This document shows, piece after piece, positions 13,673 to 24,762 of a stretch of 64,000 bases of DNA. The position numbers and the translations under genes are program-made. The stretch's first letter is position 1. The number at the start of each line of letters is the position of its first letter. A model generated the notes under the pieces. The model was not told the DNA's origin and ran no database searches. It was given only the letters and a program-made list of their open reading frames with translations. Origin of the DNA: Axinella damicornis. Lineage: Eukaryota; Porifera; Demospongiae; Axinellida; Axinellidae. Location: positions 2,311,988 through 2,375,987 of the forward strand of contig OZ007513.1 of NCBI GenBank assembly GCA_963931865.1. Reading direction: 5' to 3'.

Positions 13673-14145
13673 GCAGCATTGACATTCAACAAACAATGAA
13701 CAATTGTTGCTGACCTGCTTGGATGACTGTAGCGCATAGGTGACAAATTTCAACACCTCCTAGTATCTAACAACAACCACTCACTTATAGTCTAAAGTTT
13801 ATGAAATGGTGTAAACACAAGTAGCTGCTGTCTAGCAGCCGAAGTGGTTGTCAGTGGATATATGGAGACTCAGGAAAAACAGCAGACTTAGCACTGAAAA
13901 AAAGCTTCAGAAAACAGTCTCTGGAAGTGCATAGTGCATATTCGTCACAGACCAAACTCAATGTCAAACAAATGCTTGTCCTTGGTGCTTTTGTTCACTT
14001 GCAGTATAAACATGCACTCGGACATTATCATCAGCAGTGACTGTAGTCTTGCGTGCCATGTGCAACTTGTCACAGTTGTACTGACAGACTGTAGTTGGCT
14101 GGTCGCACATTGATCAGGAGGCTACAGCAGCTATAGCTACCTGAG

Positions 14146-15751
14146 ATGGGGGGAATGTGGAGGATTGCTGCCTTGGGAATTCTCTTCTCCTTGACCTGCT
14201 TGGCATCGGTACGTCTGTGTTGAATCTGTGTAATTATCTGATCTAGTAGTCTCTACATATTGTAGTACATTTTAGCTCTGTAGCTACCAGCCAGAGGTAA
14301 ATGGGCTTAGCTGCTCTACAAACGTATATAGGTACTTCATCCTTCACTAATGTATTCACATAGCTGTGTTTACCAATAGGACAGCTAGTTGCTATTGAAA
14401 TGGTGCATTCATTCAACTGACAAGCAGTTACACTAACATCCTCTATATACCACAGACTGCAGATGCAACGTACGACAACTACCGGTACTGCCACTATCAA
14501 CAATGTCCCCAACACGGTCGATTCAATTGGCAGACATGTTCTTGTGACTCCTGTGCTACAAGGCAATGTCCACATGGACAAGTAGCCGATCCACGAACAT
14601 GTCGATGCCAGTGCCCCACCCACTTACGGTGCCCCGCAGGACAATACTTCAATTCATTCAAATGTCAGTGCAAGTGCTTTCAGAATAGGGTTTGTCCTGG
14701 TGCACAACGGTTCAACCCCAACAATTGCAGGTGCGAGTGCCCCGTGAGTGTCAGTTGCCCTGGAGGGCAGTTTTTCAATCCCCTCGATTGCAGGTGTGAA
14801 TTTATATTCCCTCCAACACCACCACCTCCAACGCTACCACCTCCAACGCCACCACCTCCAACACTACCACCTCAAACGCCACCACGACCCACACCTCCAC
14901 GACCCACACCTCCACGGCCAACTTTATGCCCACCATCTGCTATAGTATCATGCCCTTTCCCAGAGCGTTTCGACTTCTCTGCATGTCGGTGCATCTGCCC
15001 TGCTGATGCACAGAACTTGTGCAACAGGAGGCAAATCATCAATTTCGATACTTGCAGATGTGAATGCCTTACCAGTGAACGAGAGTGCAACGAACTACAA
15101 AGGCTCAATCCACGTACGTGCGAATGCGAATGTGAAGAAGTGATTGTGGCAGAAGAGATAGAAATAACTGTTGATGTTTCTCCTCGTACACCTACACCTC
15201 GTACCCCTGGTACTCGAAGGACAGGGACGAGGGGTACTCGAAGGACAGGGACGAGGGGTACTCGAAGGACTGGGACGAGGTGTGGAACCCGACGTGGAAC
15301 CCGACGTGGAACCCGACGTGGAACCCGACGTGGAACCCGACGTGGAACCCGATGTGGTACCCGACGTGGAACCCGACGTGGAACCCGACGTCGTGGCAAG
15401 CGAGAAAATGAGCTGGAAGAGAAGATTGGAGACGAGCTGGAAGAGAAGATTGGAGATTATCTGGAAGTGGAAGATGATGACCAGCTAATGATAAGAGATA
15501 AAAGGAGGACAGGACGTCGCAGAACGGGAACTCGCAGAACAGGAACTCGCAGAACAGGAACTCGCAGAACAGGAACCCGCAGAACAGGAACTCGCAGAAC
15601 AGGAACCCGCAGAACACGCACTCGAACAGGTACTCGATCACCTGGGACTCGATCACCTGAGACTCGTCGTACTACCACAATCACATTAACCCGGACAAGG
15701 TTTTGTCCAGCAGGGGAGAGGTTGGATACCCGCACATGTCGGTGCTTTTAA
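14146..15751 (+). CDS. Secreted Pro/Thr- and Gly-Thr-Arg-Arg-rich CXCXC protein, middle form
   Basis: Exon 1 is 14146-14208 (21-residue signal peptide), donor gtacgt. Exon 2 is 14456-15751, phase 0; 452 residues in total. No ATG exists early in exon 2, so the first exon is needed. After the Tyr/Cys module (FNWQTCSC) come about five CXCXC units (for example [17 protein letters not shown]), a short [10 protein letters not shown] tract, three further units, the [10 protein letters not shown] link, GTRR repeats, one acidic ENELEEKIG peptide between KR pairs, seven or more RTGTR repeats and the terminal [15 protein letters not shown]. Compared with the 8054 gene it keeps the extra N-terminal units and has a much shorter Pro/Thr tract. 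It has the same inferred role: an extracellular cationic structural protein. Confidence 0.85.
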
Positions 15752-15950
15752 AGTCCTTTTACATCCTAAATAATGATTACAAATGAACTCTGAACCTTTT
15801 AAGCATGAGAGAACTGTACCTGTCGTCAGGCGTATAGCATGATTGTACATATGTATGCAGTTAACAAAGAATTGTACAGTCACACACTCACGGATGTAGC
15901 AGAAAGTTCACAACTTGATTATTTGATTCCTAAATTCATGCATATACTAT

Positions 15951-16069
15951 TCTCATACCAAACAAGGTCTCATACCAAACAAGGTCTCATACCAAACAAG
16001 GTCTCATACCAAACAAGGTCTCATACCAAACAAGGTCTCATACCAAACAAGGTCTCATACCAAACAAGG
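15951..16069. repeat. 17-bp tandem repeat, seven identical copies
   Basis: Seven perfect copies of tctcataccaaacaagg. The paralogous flanks near 9890 and 24957 each have a single copy, so this is a recent local expansion in one duplicate. Confidence 0.95.
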
Positions 16070-16459
16070 TGCTTACTTGCAGAAATATTATACCCAGTAC
16101 AAATCTAGCTCCAACAGAATAATGATATAGCCAAGATAGATAATTAGCTATATAACTATACAATATTGTATGCAGTGATCGAGGCCAAGTTCTATGTACC
16201 TAAATACATATGAAGCTAGTTGTTGTGTCTGTCACAGACCAAACTGAAATGCCAAGCCAATATGCTTCCATGGTCATAAGTGGTTGTCCTCGATGCTTTT
16301 GTTCACTGGTACTTGCAGTATAAACGTACAGTGTCACACGGTCAATGTTATCAGCAGTGGCTGTAAACTTGCACGTGCAACTCAGATAATTATACTGACA
16401 GACCGTAGTTGGCTGGTCACACATTGATCAGGAAGATAGCTACAGCAGCTATTCCTGAG

Positions 16460-17269
16460 ATGGGGGGGATGTGGAGGAATGATGCATGGCGTTGGTAAGT
16501 CTGTGTTGAATCTAGTAACCTGTTGGTCTTTGAATCTTTAGCTACACAGCTACCTGGAAAATTAGGTAAATGGGTTTGGTTTTCCATGCCATCCTTACTA
16601 CATAGTAATAGCAATAATTATTGCTCTTGAAGTGGTAAACTCATTTATTATCATGGATTCAATTGACAAGCAGTTACCCTAACATAGACATAAATTATAG
16701 CTACACATTGTCTATACCACAGACTGTAGATGCAACGTACGACAACTACCAGTACTGCCACTATCAACACTGTCCCCAACACAGTCGATTCATTTGGCAG
16801 ATATGTTCTTGTGACTCCTGTGCTACAAGGCAATGCCTACATGGACAAGTATAGCCAATCCACAAACATGCAGATGCAAGTGCCTCGCCCACATACAATG
16901 CCCTGCAGGACAATACATCACTTCATTCACATGTCAGTGCAAGTGCTTTCATAGCCTCGAACCCAGGCCTGGGTTCGAGGCTAGTGCTTTCAGCACAGGT
17001 TTTGTCCCAGGTGCACAACGGTTCAACCCCAACAATTGCACGTGTGAGTGCCCTGTGAGTGTCATGATCAGTTGCCCTGGAGGTCAAGATTCTAGTCCCG
17101 TCAAATGCAGGTGTGAATTTGCACCTCCAACAACACTATATACTAGTCACCTCCTCCAATGCCACCACGACTCACAACCCCACGGCCCACACCACCATGC
17201 CCAATCGTATGCCCACCATCCGTTATAGTATCATGCCGTTACCCAGAGCATTTTGACTTCACTGCATAA
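16460..17269 (+). pseudogene. Broken copy of the Pro/Thr GTRR-type gene
   Basis: The exon 1 remnant is 16460-16494: the start survives, but 28 bases covering the hydrophobic core of the signal peptide are gone, which also shifts the frame. The exon 2 remnant starts at 16733 with the usual Tyr/Cys module. A 2-base insertion then gives a stop (caagtatag, against caagtagcc in the intact gene), a 32-bp palindromic element interrupts a CXCXC unit at 16952, and the copy ends in a stop where intact genes continue into the GTRR half. A sister pseudogene with the same end point lies at 25363-26120. Confidence 0.85.
16952..16983. mobile_element. 32-bp perfect palindrome with 9-bp target duplication
   Basis: The left half is tagcctcgaacccagg and the right half is its exact inverse, with no spacer. 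It is flanked by gtgctttca at 16943-16951 and 16984-16992. Intact paralogues (14670-14690 and 22690-22710) have one gtgctttca and no insert. It is the smallest member of the tagcctcg-ended family seen here. Confidence 0.9.
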
Positions 17270-17559
17270 CATACACCCAATGCATAACATGCAGTACAAA
17301 TCCCAATGCATAACATACACCCAATACATAACATACATGCAGAATAAATCCCAATGCATAACATAGCTACAGTATAAGTCTGCATGCATAACATGCAATA
17401 TAAATCCCCATGCAAGTTCATGACAGATGTGTCGCTACATATACACTGGTAGCTTCATAGCCTAGCAATTGCTAGCCAAAACTTCATTCCCAAGCCTCCT
17501 CTCAATCACAGCCAATGCTGTGGATGATGCATGTCTGATATCCCATGTCATGGGGACAA
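17270..17559. repeat. AT-rich flank with short cccaatgcataacata repeats
   Basis: Several imperfect copies of cccaatgcataacat and of acagtataaatc follow the pseudogene. The same arrangement occurs at 26120-26190. No gene was seen. Confidence 0.6.
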
Positions 17560-17880
17560 GGAATTATAGTGGCAGTACTGGCGGTTGCCAGCCCATTTAC
17601 CTCTGGCTGGTAGCTACAGAGCTAAAATGTACTACAATATGCAGAGACAAGTAGATTACTGGATCAGATAATTACACAGATTCAACACAGACGTACCAAT
17701 CATGCAGCAGCTACTTGTGTTTACACCATTTCAAAAACTTTATAGCTACACATCGTCTATACCAGACTGTAGATGCAATGTATGGCAACCGCCAGTACTG
17801 CCACTACAATTCCTTGTCCCCAACATGGTCGATTCAATTGGCAGACATGTTCATGTGACTCCTGCATGTGCTAGCTACAA
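17560..17880. pseudogene. Inverted intron fragment plus exon 2 stub of a GTRR-type gene
   Basis: 17595-17705 is the reverse complement of the first intron of the Pro/Thr GTRR genes (tctctgcatattgtagtaca and ttacctctggctggta identify it). At 17766-17880, in normal orientation, lies the first part of exon 2 (ACTGTAGATGCAATG onward, encoding the RFNWQTC module), which stops soon after. A second copy of this arrangement is at 26700-27012. Confidence 0.75.
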
Positions 17881-19327
17881 GGCAATGAGAGACTAGAGAG
17901 GAGTGTATTACAGTGCATCCTAAAAGCTGTACGAAATCCAAGCAAGTTACACGGTACGAATGTTATTGTTCATTCAATGTGACCATATAGGGTGTTTTCA
18001 GCCAGTATTTAGCTACGTGATGGTGCACAGCATATTGAAAGGGTTCAGTCTTGACTCTAATGCAGGTGTTGGAGTCTTTCTGACATTGTGTAATAGTGTT
18101 TCACACAAAGAACATCTGGATTTTGTTTTAGTAACTGAATCCAAATTGTTTGACAGCCATCCATTCTACTAGCCAATACAACACATAAAGGACCTTTCAG
18201 ACTCTTTGTCTCTGCAGAGATGTCCTTTTTTGGTGTCCTAATTGAAAGGTGTCAAATGTGGTCTGTCGTATCCAAAGTTGGATACAATTAACGTCTTAGA
18301 CAAAAATTCAGACACAGCGCATTTGCTTGTGATGGCTACCTGCAAGACCAAAGTAAAAAAAAGTGTGGGATATAAATGGGCCTTCACATTACCAGTGACA
18401 AAGGTGGTTGTTCTGCAAAACAGATGCAGTAGGCCATCTTCGCTGGAAATAGTGCTTGTGCAAGCAGTATACTCTGGTACTCAAAGTCTCCTGCAGACGA
18501 GACACGGAAATCAGTTTGAAGATCGTGGGATTCAGTCCTGGTCCTGCTGTCAGTAGCAGCAGTGGTGGTGAGTTCCATGTCAAAAAAGTTAATGTACTGC
18601 CAGTAATAATCATTTTGTGCTGATGTGTAATTTACGGCTCGATCATCGCTCCATGAAACTAGAGGTGTTCATAGAACAAATACCCCACGCGGAATGTCTA
18701 CAGGATACAGTGCAGCTACAATCAACGTGACATCTCTGTCGATGCACATCGAACAGGTGGTATCGCGTATAACTGTTCATGTATTGCAAGGTGTGGGAGT
18801 GACCGCTTACCGTATATAATATTGTGAAGCTGAAGAGGTGGGGCCAAAAGTTACGAATAATAGGAAATAGCTGGAAAAAACAGCCGAAACAATAGCCAGG
18901 ATGTCTGTGAAGTACATAAATCGTGAGAAAACGCTGTTTCCTAGCGGTCATCTTGAAGCATGAAATTTCCAAATGCACTGTGTGTCCTGTTCTTGATGGG
19001 ACTCTGAGGTCACGAAGAGGTGGAGCCAATGTTATGAATAGTTGTGAAAAGTAGGAAATAGTCGAAATACAGCGAAACGAAGCGCCTTGACTTCAGTCAG
19101 GTACACACAGAGCAGGGTGTTTTGCTATTTGCTATTGTTTGACTCCCTTTCGATGGTTTATGAGGGTCTATGTGGTGAGATTTCAATTTTTTTCGCATGA
19201 CAGACTGACAGACTGACTGACAGACAAAACCGATTGCTTTACCCCGCTTCGCGCATGCGCGCGTGGGGTAAAGATATGATATTCCTGTTCATCTCACAAA
19301 GAAAGTTGCTGTAGACACATCTAGGAG

Positions 19328-19371
19328 TAGCCTCGTACCCAGGCCAGTGGGCGGGCCTGGGTACGAGGCTA
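19328..19371. mobile_element. 44-bp foldback element with 9-bp target duplication
   Basis: The ends are tagcctcgtacccaggcc and its inverse, with an 8-bp centre. It is flanked exactly by atctaggag at 19319-19327 and 19372-19380. The same insertion is present in the sister segment at 27873-27916, so it predates the segmental duplication. Confidence 0.85.
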
Positions 19372-19495
19372 ATCTAGGAGATGACGTTACAAACATCCCT
19401 AGCCTCACTTTCATGGTGCTCTTACATTCAGCGTTGATAATAAAGCCTTGGAGTCACTATATATTGGTTACTTCAAGACAACTTTGTTATAAGCG

Positions 19496-19519
19496 GGGGG
19501 GGGGGGGGGGGGGGGGGGG
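19496..19519. repeat. Poly-G run
   Basis: About 24 consecutive G. It is replaced by ordinary sequence in the sister segment near 28025. Confidence 0.9.
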
Positions 19520-20049
19520 CTGGGTTGCACATGTAAAGCACTTTATTTAGTACCAACAAACTCCATCTCCATTCTCACCTTCTTCTTTCCTCTCTCATGT
19601 CATGTTGCAGGTTGCATCAGACAGCTCGGACAGCTCAGACAGCAACTGCCGGTATCGTTCCTGTCCACGTGGATACTACTTCAAGTAGTACAGGTGCCGA
19701 TGCCAGTGTGGCTACAAGACCTGCCCAGCCGGCAAGACGTTCAGCTTCAGGGATTGCACTTGTGTTTGTGTTACCAGGCGATACTGCCGTCCACCCCAGA
19801 AATTTGATGGGAATACCTGCCAATGCAAATGCCCTGCCATCAAACTCTGTGCAAGCCCACAGTGTTTCAACCCCAACACCTGCCAGTGTGAGTGTCCAAA
19901 CCGTCCCAAGAAGTGTCCCTTCCCTGCTCAGGTTTTCAACACACGCACGTGCCAATGTCAGTGCCCGAGAGTGCTCAAGTGTCCTGGAAATCAGAGGTTC
20001 AACTCCTGCATATGCTGGTGCGAGTGCCTACACCACATCCAAAGTGCAC

Positions 20050-20624
20050 TGGGGACAAGGCTGGGGAGTGGCCTGGGGACGAGGCTGAGACGTGGCCTGG
20101 GGACGAGGGTGGGGAGTGGCCTGGGGATGAGGCTGGGAAGTGGCCTGGGGACGAGCTCAAGGGTGGGGAGTGGCCTGGGGACGAGGCTGGGAAGTGGCCT
20201 GGGGATGAGGCTGGGAAGTGGCCTGGGGACGAGGCTGGGGAGTGGCCTGGGGACGAGGTTGGGGAGTGGCCTGGGGACGAGGCTGGGGAGTGGGCTGGGG
20301 ACGAGGCTGGGGAGTGGGCTGGGGACGAGGCTGGGGAGTGGGCTGGGGACGAGGCTGGGGAGTGGGCTGGGGATGAGGCTGGGGACGAGGCTGGGGAGTG
20401 GCCTGGGGACGAGGGTGGGGAGTGGCCTGGGAACAAGGCTGGGGAGTGGCCTGGGGAGGAGGCTGGGGAGTGGCCTGTGGACGAGGCTGGGAAGTGGCCT
20501 GGGGACGAGGGTGGGGAGTGGCCTGGGGATGAGGGTGGGGAGTGGCCTTGGGATGAGGCTGGGAGGCTTGGGGACGAGGCTGGGAAGTGGCCTGGGGACG
20601 AGGCTGGGAGGCTTGGGTATGAGG
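20050..20624. repeat. 24-bp minisatellite, about 24 copies, abutting a pseudogene
   Basis: Same unit as the array at 13172-13672, including gctggggagtgggctgggga variants. It begins exactly where the CXCXC pseudogene breaks off, and its right flank is the same as the right flank of the first array (caacaaacaatgaacaattg). It is open in several frames but is not considered coding. Confidence 0.9.
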
Positions 20625-20873
20625 CAACATTGACATTCAACAAACAATGAACAATTGTTGCTGACCTGCTTGGATGACTGTAGCTGCATGCATAGGTGAC
20701 AAATTTCAACACCTCCTAGTATCTAGAAACAACCACTCACTTATAGTCTAGAGTTTATGACATGGTGTATAAACACAAGTAGCTTTTTTATTCCTATAAA
20801 ACTTTATGCAGATGCAAAGGACATAGTGAGTAGTGAAAAACACTAATACAAGCACATGCCCATACAAACTATA

Positions 20874-20996
20874 CTAAATGAACAAGGTTCTTAAATGTAT
20901 ATATAGAGGGTGCAGAAGTAATAGAGTCAGGTAATGTATTCCACAGGGAAGTTACATACGGGAAAAAGGAATAATTAGTGTGAGCACTGAATTGAA
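20874..20996 (-). mobile_element. Fragment of a LINE-type reverse transcriptase, C-terminal end
   Basis: On the minus strand a frame ending in a stop reads HTNYSFFPYVTSLWNTLP followed by DSITSAPSIYTFKN. This matches the conserved C-terminal signature of non-LTR reverse transcriptases (FP...WN-LP-x-I-x-A-x-S-x-x-x-F). It sits in a roughly 230-bp insert (about 20781-21011) that interrupts sequence otherwise shared with 13826-13840. It is a 5'-truncated remnant and cannot be active. Confidence 0.7.
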
Positions 20997-21331
20997 CAAT
21001 TAAGGGAGTGGTTGTTGCTGTCTAGCAGCCAAAGTGGTTGTCAGTGGATGGATGGAGACTCAGGAATACAGCAGACTATGCACTGACAAAGGCACCAGAA
21101 AACAGTCTCTGGAAGTGCATAGTGCATATGTGTCGCAGACCAAACTCAATGTCAAACATTCTTGTCCCTAGTGCTTTTGTTCACTTGCAGTATAAACATG
21201 CACTCGGACATTATCATCAGCAGTGGCTGTAGTCTTGCGTGCCATGTGCAACTTGTCACAGTTGTACTGACAGACTGTAGTTGGCTGGCCGCACATTGAT
21301 CAGGAGGCTACAGCAGCTATAGCTACCTGAG

Positions 21332-24300
21332 ATGGGGGGAATGTGGAGGATTGCTGCCTTGGGCATTCTCTTCTCCTTGACCTGCTTGGCATTGGTACGT
21401 CTGTGTTGAATCTGTGTAATTATCTGATCTAGTAATCTACTTGTCTCTGCATATTGTAGTACATTGTAGTACGCTGTATATAGCTACTCCATCCTTCACT
21501 AATGTATTCACATAGCTGTGTTTACCAATACAGGCCTGCCAACCTCAGAAGTTTAAAAACCTTGAGACATAGCTCGCAGGTATTTCAATAAGACCAAAAT
21601 GCACAAAACTGTAGCTATAGCTAAGTTCAAGATTTTCGACGTGGATATTGGTCCGGCAGGAAGTACATACTTTAGGTATAGGTACCGGAAACGCGCGCGC
21701 ATCTAGAACTGGCCGTGGCCCTAATATACCCTAACCTATTGCCCTACTTCCTGCCGGACCAATATCCATATTTGACCTATACAATAGTGTTGTTGCACTT
21801 TTGCTGTGCAGGAATCGGTATTTGCTGGTCTCTAGCTATCGAATGACAAGGCTCCATTTGAATCAAGACTTGATCGATGGGGCATTGTGTTCAATTCTTT
21901 AAAAAAAACTGCCCTCGATTGCTATGAGGGAATATTGAACCATCTGGCAACACTTGACGTGAACTGTGAAAGGTAAGCCCATATAGCATCCATTCAGTGG
22001 TATTGCTTTTTAGTTACAATCTGTGCCTTCTTCACATATATTATTAGACTTGATGCAGGGCTGCAGTCCCTCCTCCGCGCCTGGGTTCGAGGCTATAGGC
22101 TGCATGCAGTCTCTCGAGCACTCACCATTGCAAAATTGCGCACGTATGCGCATAATCTCGCCTGGTCTCATGCCCAGGCTTGCAACCGCGCGCCATACAT
22201 GTGAACGAGATGTCAAATACCGTTCCAACGGCTGATCGGTGGTCTGCGTCTGCGGGTATTCATGGTATATGTGTCCAAGGTCTAGTCTCTCAGTATTTCC
22301 GTGAGTTTGAGCTGGTTAACCGTGAGAGCGTGAGATCAATACTGAATCCGTGAGACTCACGGATTTTCCGTGAGAGTTGGCAGGCCTGTGCCAATAGGAT
22401 AGCTAGTTGCTATTGAAATGGTGCATTCATTCAACTGACAAGCAGTTATACTAACATATATATCCTCTATATACCACAGACTGCAGATGCAAATGCAACC
22501 TACCAGTACTGCCGCTATCAACGCTGTCCCAAACACAGTCGATTCAATTGGCAGACATGTTCTTGTGACTCCTGTGTTGCAAGGCAATGCCCACATGGAC
22601 AAGTAGCCGATCCACGAACATGTCGATGCCAGTGCCCCACCCACTTACAGTGCCCCGCAGGACAATACTTCAATTCATTCAAATGTCAGTGCAGGTGCTT
22701 TCAGAATAGGGTTTGTCCTGGTGCACAACGGTTCAACCCCAACAATTGCAGGTGCGAGTGCACCGTGAGTGTCAGTTGCCCTGGAGGGCAGTTTTTCAAT
22801 CCCCTCGATTGCAGGTGTGAATTTATATTGCCTCCAACACCACCACCTCCAACGCTTCCACCTCCAACACCACCACCTCCAACACTACCACCTCCAACGC
22901 CACCACAACCCACACCTCCACAACCCACACCTCCACGACCCACACCTCCACAACCCACACCTCCACGACCCACACCTCCACAACCCACACCACCACGACC
23001 CACACCTCCACGACCCACACCTCCACAACCCACACCACCGCGGCCAACTTTATGCCCACCATCCGCTATAGTATCATGCCCTTTCCCAGAGCGTTTTGAC
23101 TTCTCTGCATGTCAGTGCATCTGCCCTGCTGATGCACAGAACTTGTGCAACAGGAGGCAAATCATCAATTTCGATACTTGCAGATGTGAATGCCTTACCA
23201 GTGAACGAGAGTGCAACAAACTACAAAGGCTCAATCCACGTACGTGCGAATGCGAATGTGAAGAAGTGATTGTGGCCGAAGAGATAGAAGTAACTGTTGA
23301 TGTTTCTCCCCGTACCCCTGGTACTCGAAGGACAGGGACAAGGGGTACTCGTCGTGGAACCCGACGTGGAACCCGACGTGGTACCCGACGTCGTGGCAAG
23401 CGAGAAAATGAGCTGGAGGAGAAGATTGGAGGTGAGCTGGAAGAGAAGATTGGAGACTATCTGGAAGTGGAAGATGATGACCAGGTAATGATAAGAGATA
23501 AGAGGATGGGACGTCGCAGAATGGGAAGAAGGGGTGGTCGTCATGGAGGTGGAAGCCGAGGTGGAAGCCGAGGTGGAGGCCGAGGTGGAGGCCGAGGTGG
23601 AGGCCGAGGTGGAGGCCGAGGTGGAGGCCGAGGTGGAGGCCGAGGTGGAGGCCGAGGTGGAGGCCGAGGTGGAGGCCGAGGTGGAAGCCGAGGTGGAAGC
23701 CGAGGTGGAAGCCGACGTCGTGGCAAGCGAGAAAATGAGCTGGAGGAGAAGATTGGAGGTGAGCTGGAAGAGAAGATTGGAGACCATCTGGAAGTGGAAG
23801 ATGATGACCAGGTAATGATAAGAGATAAAAGGAGGATGGGACGTCGCAGAATGGGAAGAAGGGGTGGTCGTCATGGAGGTGGAAGCCGAGGTGGAAGCCG
23901 AGGTGGAAGCCGAGGTGGAAGCCGAGGTGGAAGTCGAGGTGGAAGCCGAGGTGGAAGCCGAGGTGGAGGCCGAGGTGGAAGCCGAGGTGGAAGCCGAGGT
24001 GGAAGCCGAGGTGGAGGCCGAGGTGGAGGCCGAGGTGGAAGCCGAAGTGGAAGCCGAGGTGGAAGCCGAGGTGGAAGCCGAAGTGGAAGCCGACGTCGTG
24101 GCAAGCGAGAAAATGAGCTGGAGGAGAAGATTGGAGGTGAGCTGGAAGAGAAGATTGGAGACTATCTGGAAGTGGAAGATGATGACCAGGTAATGATAAG
24201 AGATAAAAGGAGGATGGGACGTCGCAGAATGGGAAGAAGGGGTGGTCGTCATGGAGGTGGAAGCCGAGGTGGAAGCCGAGGTGGAAGCCGAGGTGGAAGC

Positions 24301-24762
24301 CGAGGTGGAAGTCGAGGTGGAAGCCGAGGTGGAAGCCGAGGTGGAGGCCGAGGTGGAAGCCAAGGTGGAAGCCGAGGTGGAAGCCGAGGTGGAGGCCGAG
24401 GTGGAAGCCGAAGTGGAAGCCGAGGTGGAAGCCGAGGTGGAAGCCGAAGTGGAAGCCGACGTCGTGGCAAGCGAGAAAATGAGCTGGAGGAGAAGATTGG
24501 AGGTGAGCTGGAAGAGAAGATTGGAGACTATCTGGAAGTGGAAGATGATGACCAGGTAATGATAAGAGATAAAAGGAGTATGGGACGTCGCAGAACGGGA
24601 ACTCGCAGAACGGGAACACGCAGAACACGCACTCGAACAGGTACTCGATCACCTGGGACTCGATCACCTGAGACTCGTCGTACTACCACAATCACATTCA
24701 CCCGGACAAGGTTTTGTCCAGCAGGGGAGAGGTTGGATACCCGAACATGTCGGTGCTTTTAA
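21332..24762 (+). CDS. Secreted Gly-Gly-Ser-Arg-rich CXCXC protein with four KR-bracketed acidic peptides
   Basis: Exon 1 is 21332-21394 (signal peptide), donor gtacgt. Exon 2 is 22480-24762, phase 0; 781 residues. The intron (1085 bp) has been enlarged by an 858-bp transposon. The mature part opens like the 14146 gene (Tyr/Cys module, about five CXCXC units, a Pro/Thr tract with PQPTPPRPT, three CXCXC units). A few GTRR repeats then give way to long GGSR/GGGR arrays. Four times an array ends in RRGKR followed by an acidic peptide of about 32 residues ([17 protein letters not shown] then DYLEVEDDD) and a second KR. The KR sites before the peptide are at about 23398, 23724, 24103 and 24469. 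The second and third array-peptide blocks are nearly identical, pointing to recent duplication. The protein ends with RTGTR repeats and [15 protein letters not shown]. Proprotein-convertase processing into basic and acidic pieces is inferred. Confidence 0.85.
21531..22388. mobile_element. 858-bp hAT-like non-autonomous transposon in an intron
   Basis: Terminal inverted repeats are caggcctgccaac (left) and gttggcaggcctg (right). The flanking 8-mers taccaata (21523-21530) and tgccaata (22389-22396) match at 7 of 8 positions. The same intron in the sister genes (8285-8300, 14370-14385) has the uninterrupted ttaccaatagga. An 8-bp target and a CAGG...CCTG end suit hAT elements. No transposase frame is visible. 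Confidence 0.8.
21642..21768. mobile_element. 127-bp foldback element nested inside the hAT-like element
   Basis: Perfect 24-bp inverted ends, beginning tggatattggtccggcagg, surround an 80-bp centre. It lies wholly inside the element at 21531-22388, so it either inserted later or was carried along. Confidence 0.7.

Larger units (their letters stand above)
18504..20050 (+). pseudogene. Truncated copy of the long CXCXC-rod gene
   Basis: This is a paralogue of the 27663-30583 gene including its promoter region. Exon 1 (18504-18567) has lost its start codon (ATG to ACG) and gained four bases. Exon 2 (19611-20050) keeps about seven CXCXC units but has an early stop (TTCAAGTAG, where the intact gene has TTCAACAAG) and Cys losses or gains (CFNPNTC, CICWCEC). 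It then runs directly into a 24-bp minisatellite, so the remaining roughly 29 units are absent. A 44-bp foldback element lies in the intron at 19328. Confidence 0.9.

Noticed and set aside
12932..13756. Minus-strand frame of about 270 residues made of PRPLPSLV octapeptides, and similar frames at 19991-20712
   Set aside because: The 24-bp unit keeps every frame open on both strands. There is no signal peptide, splice logic or change pattern that favours one frame, so it is a minisatellite.
15951..16069. Regular repeats considered as a CRISPR array
   Set aside because: The copies are directly adjacent without spacers, and the genome is eukaryotic.
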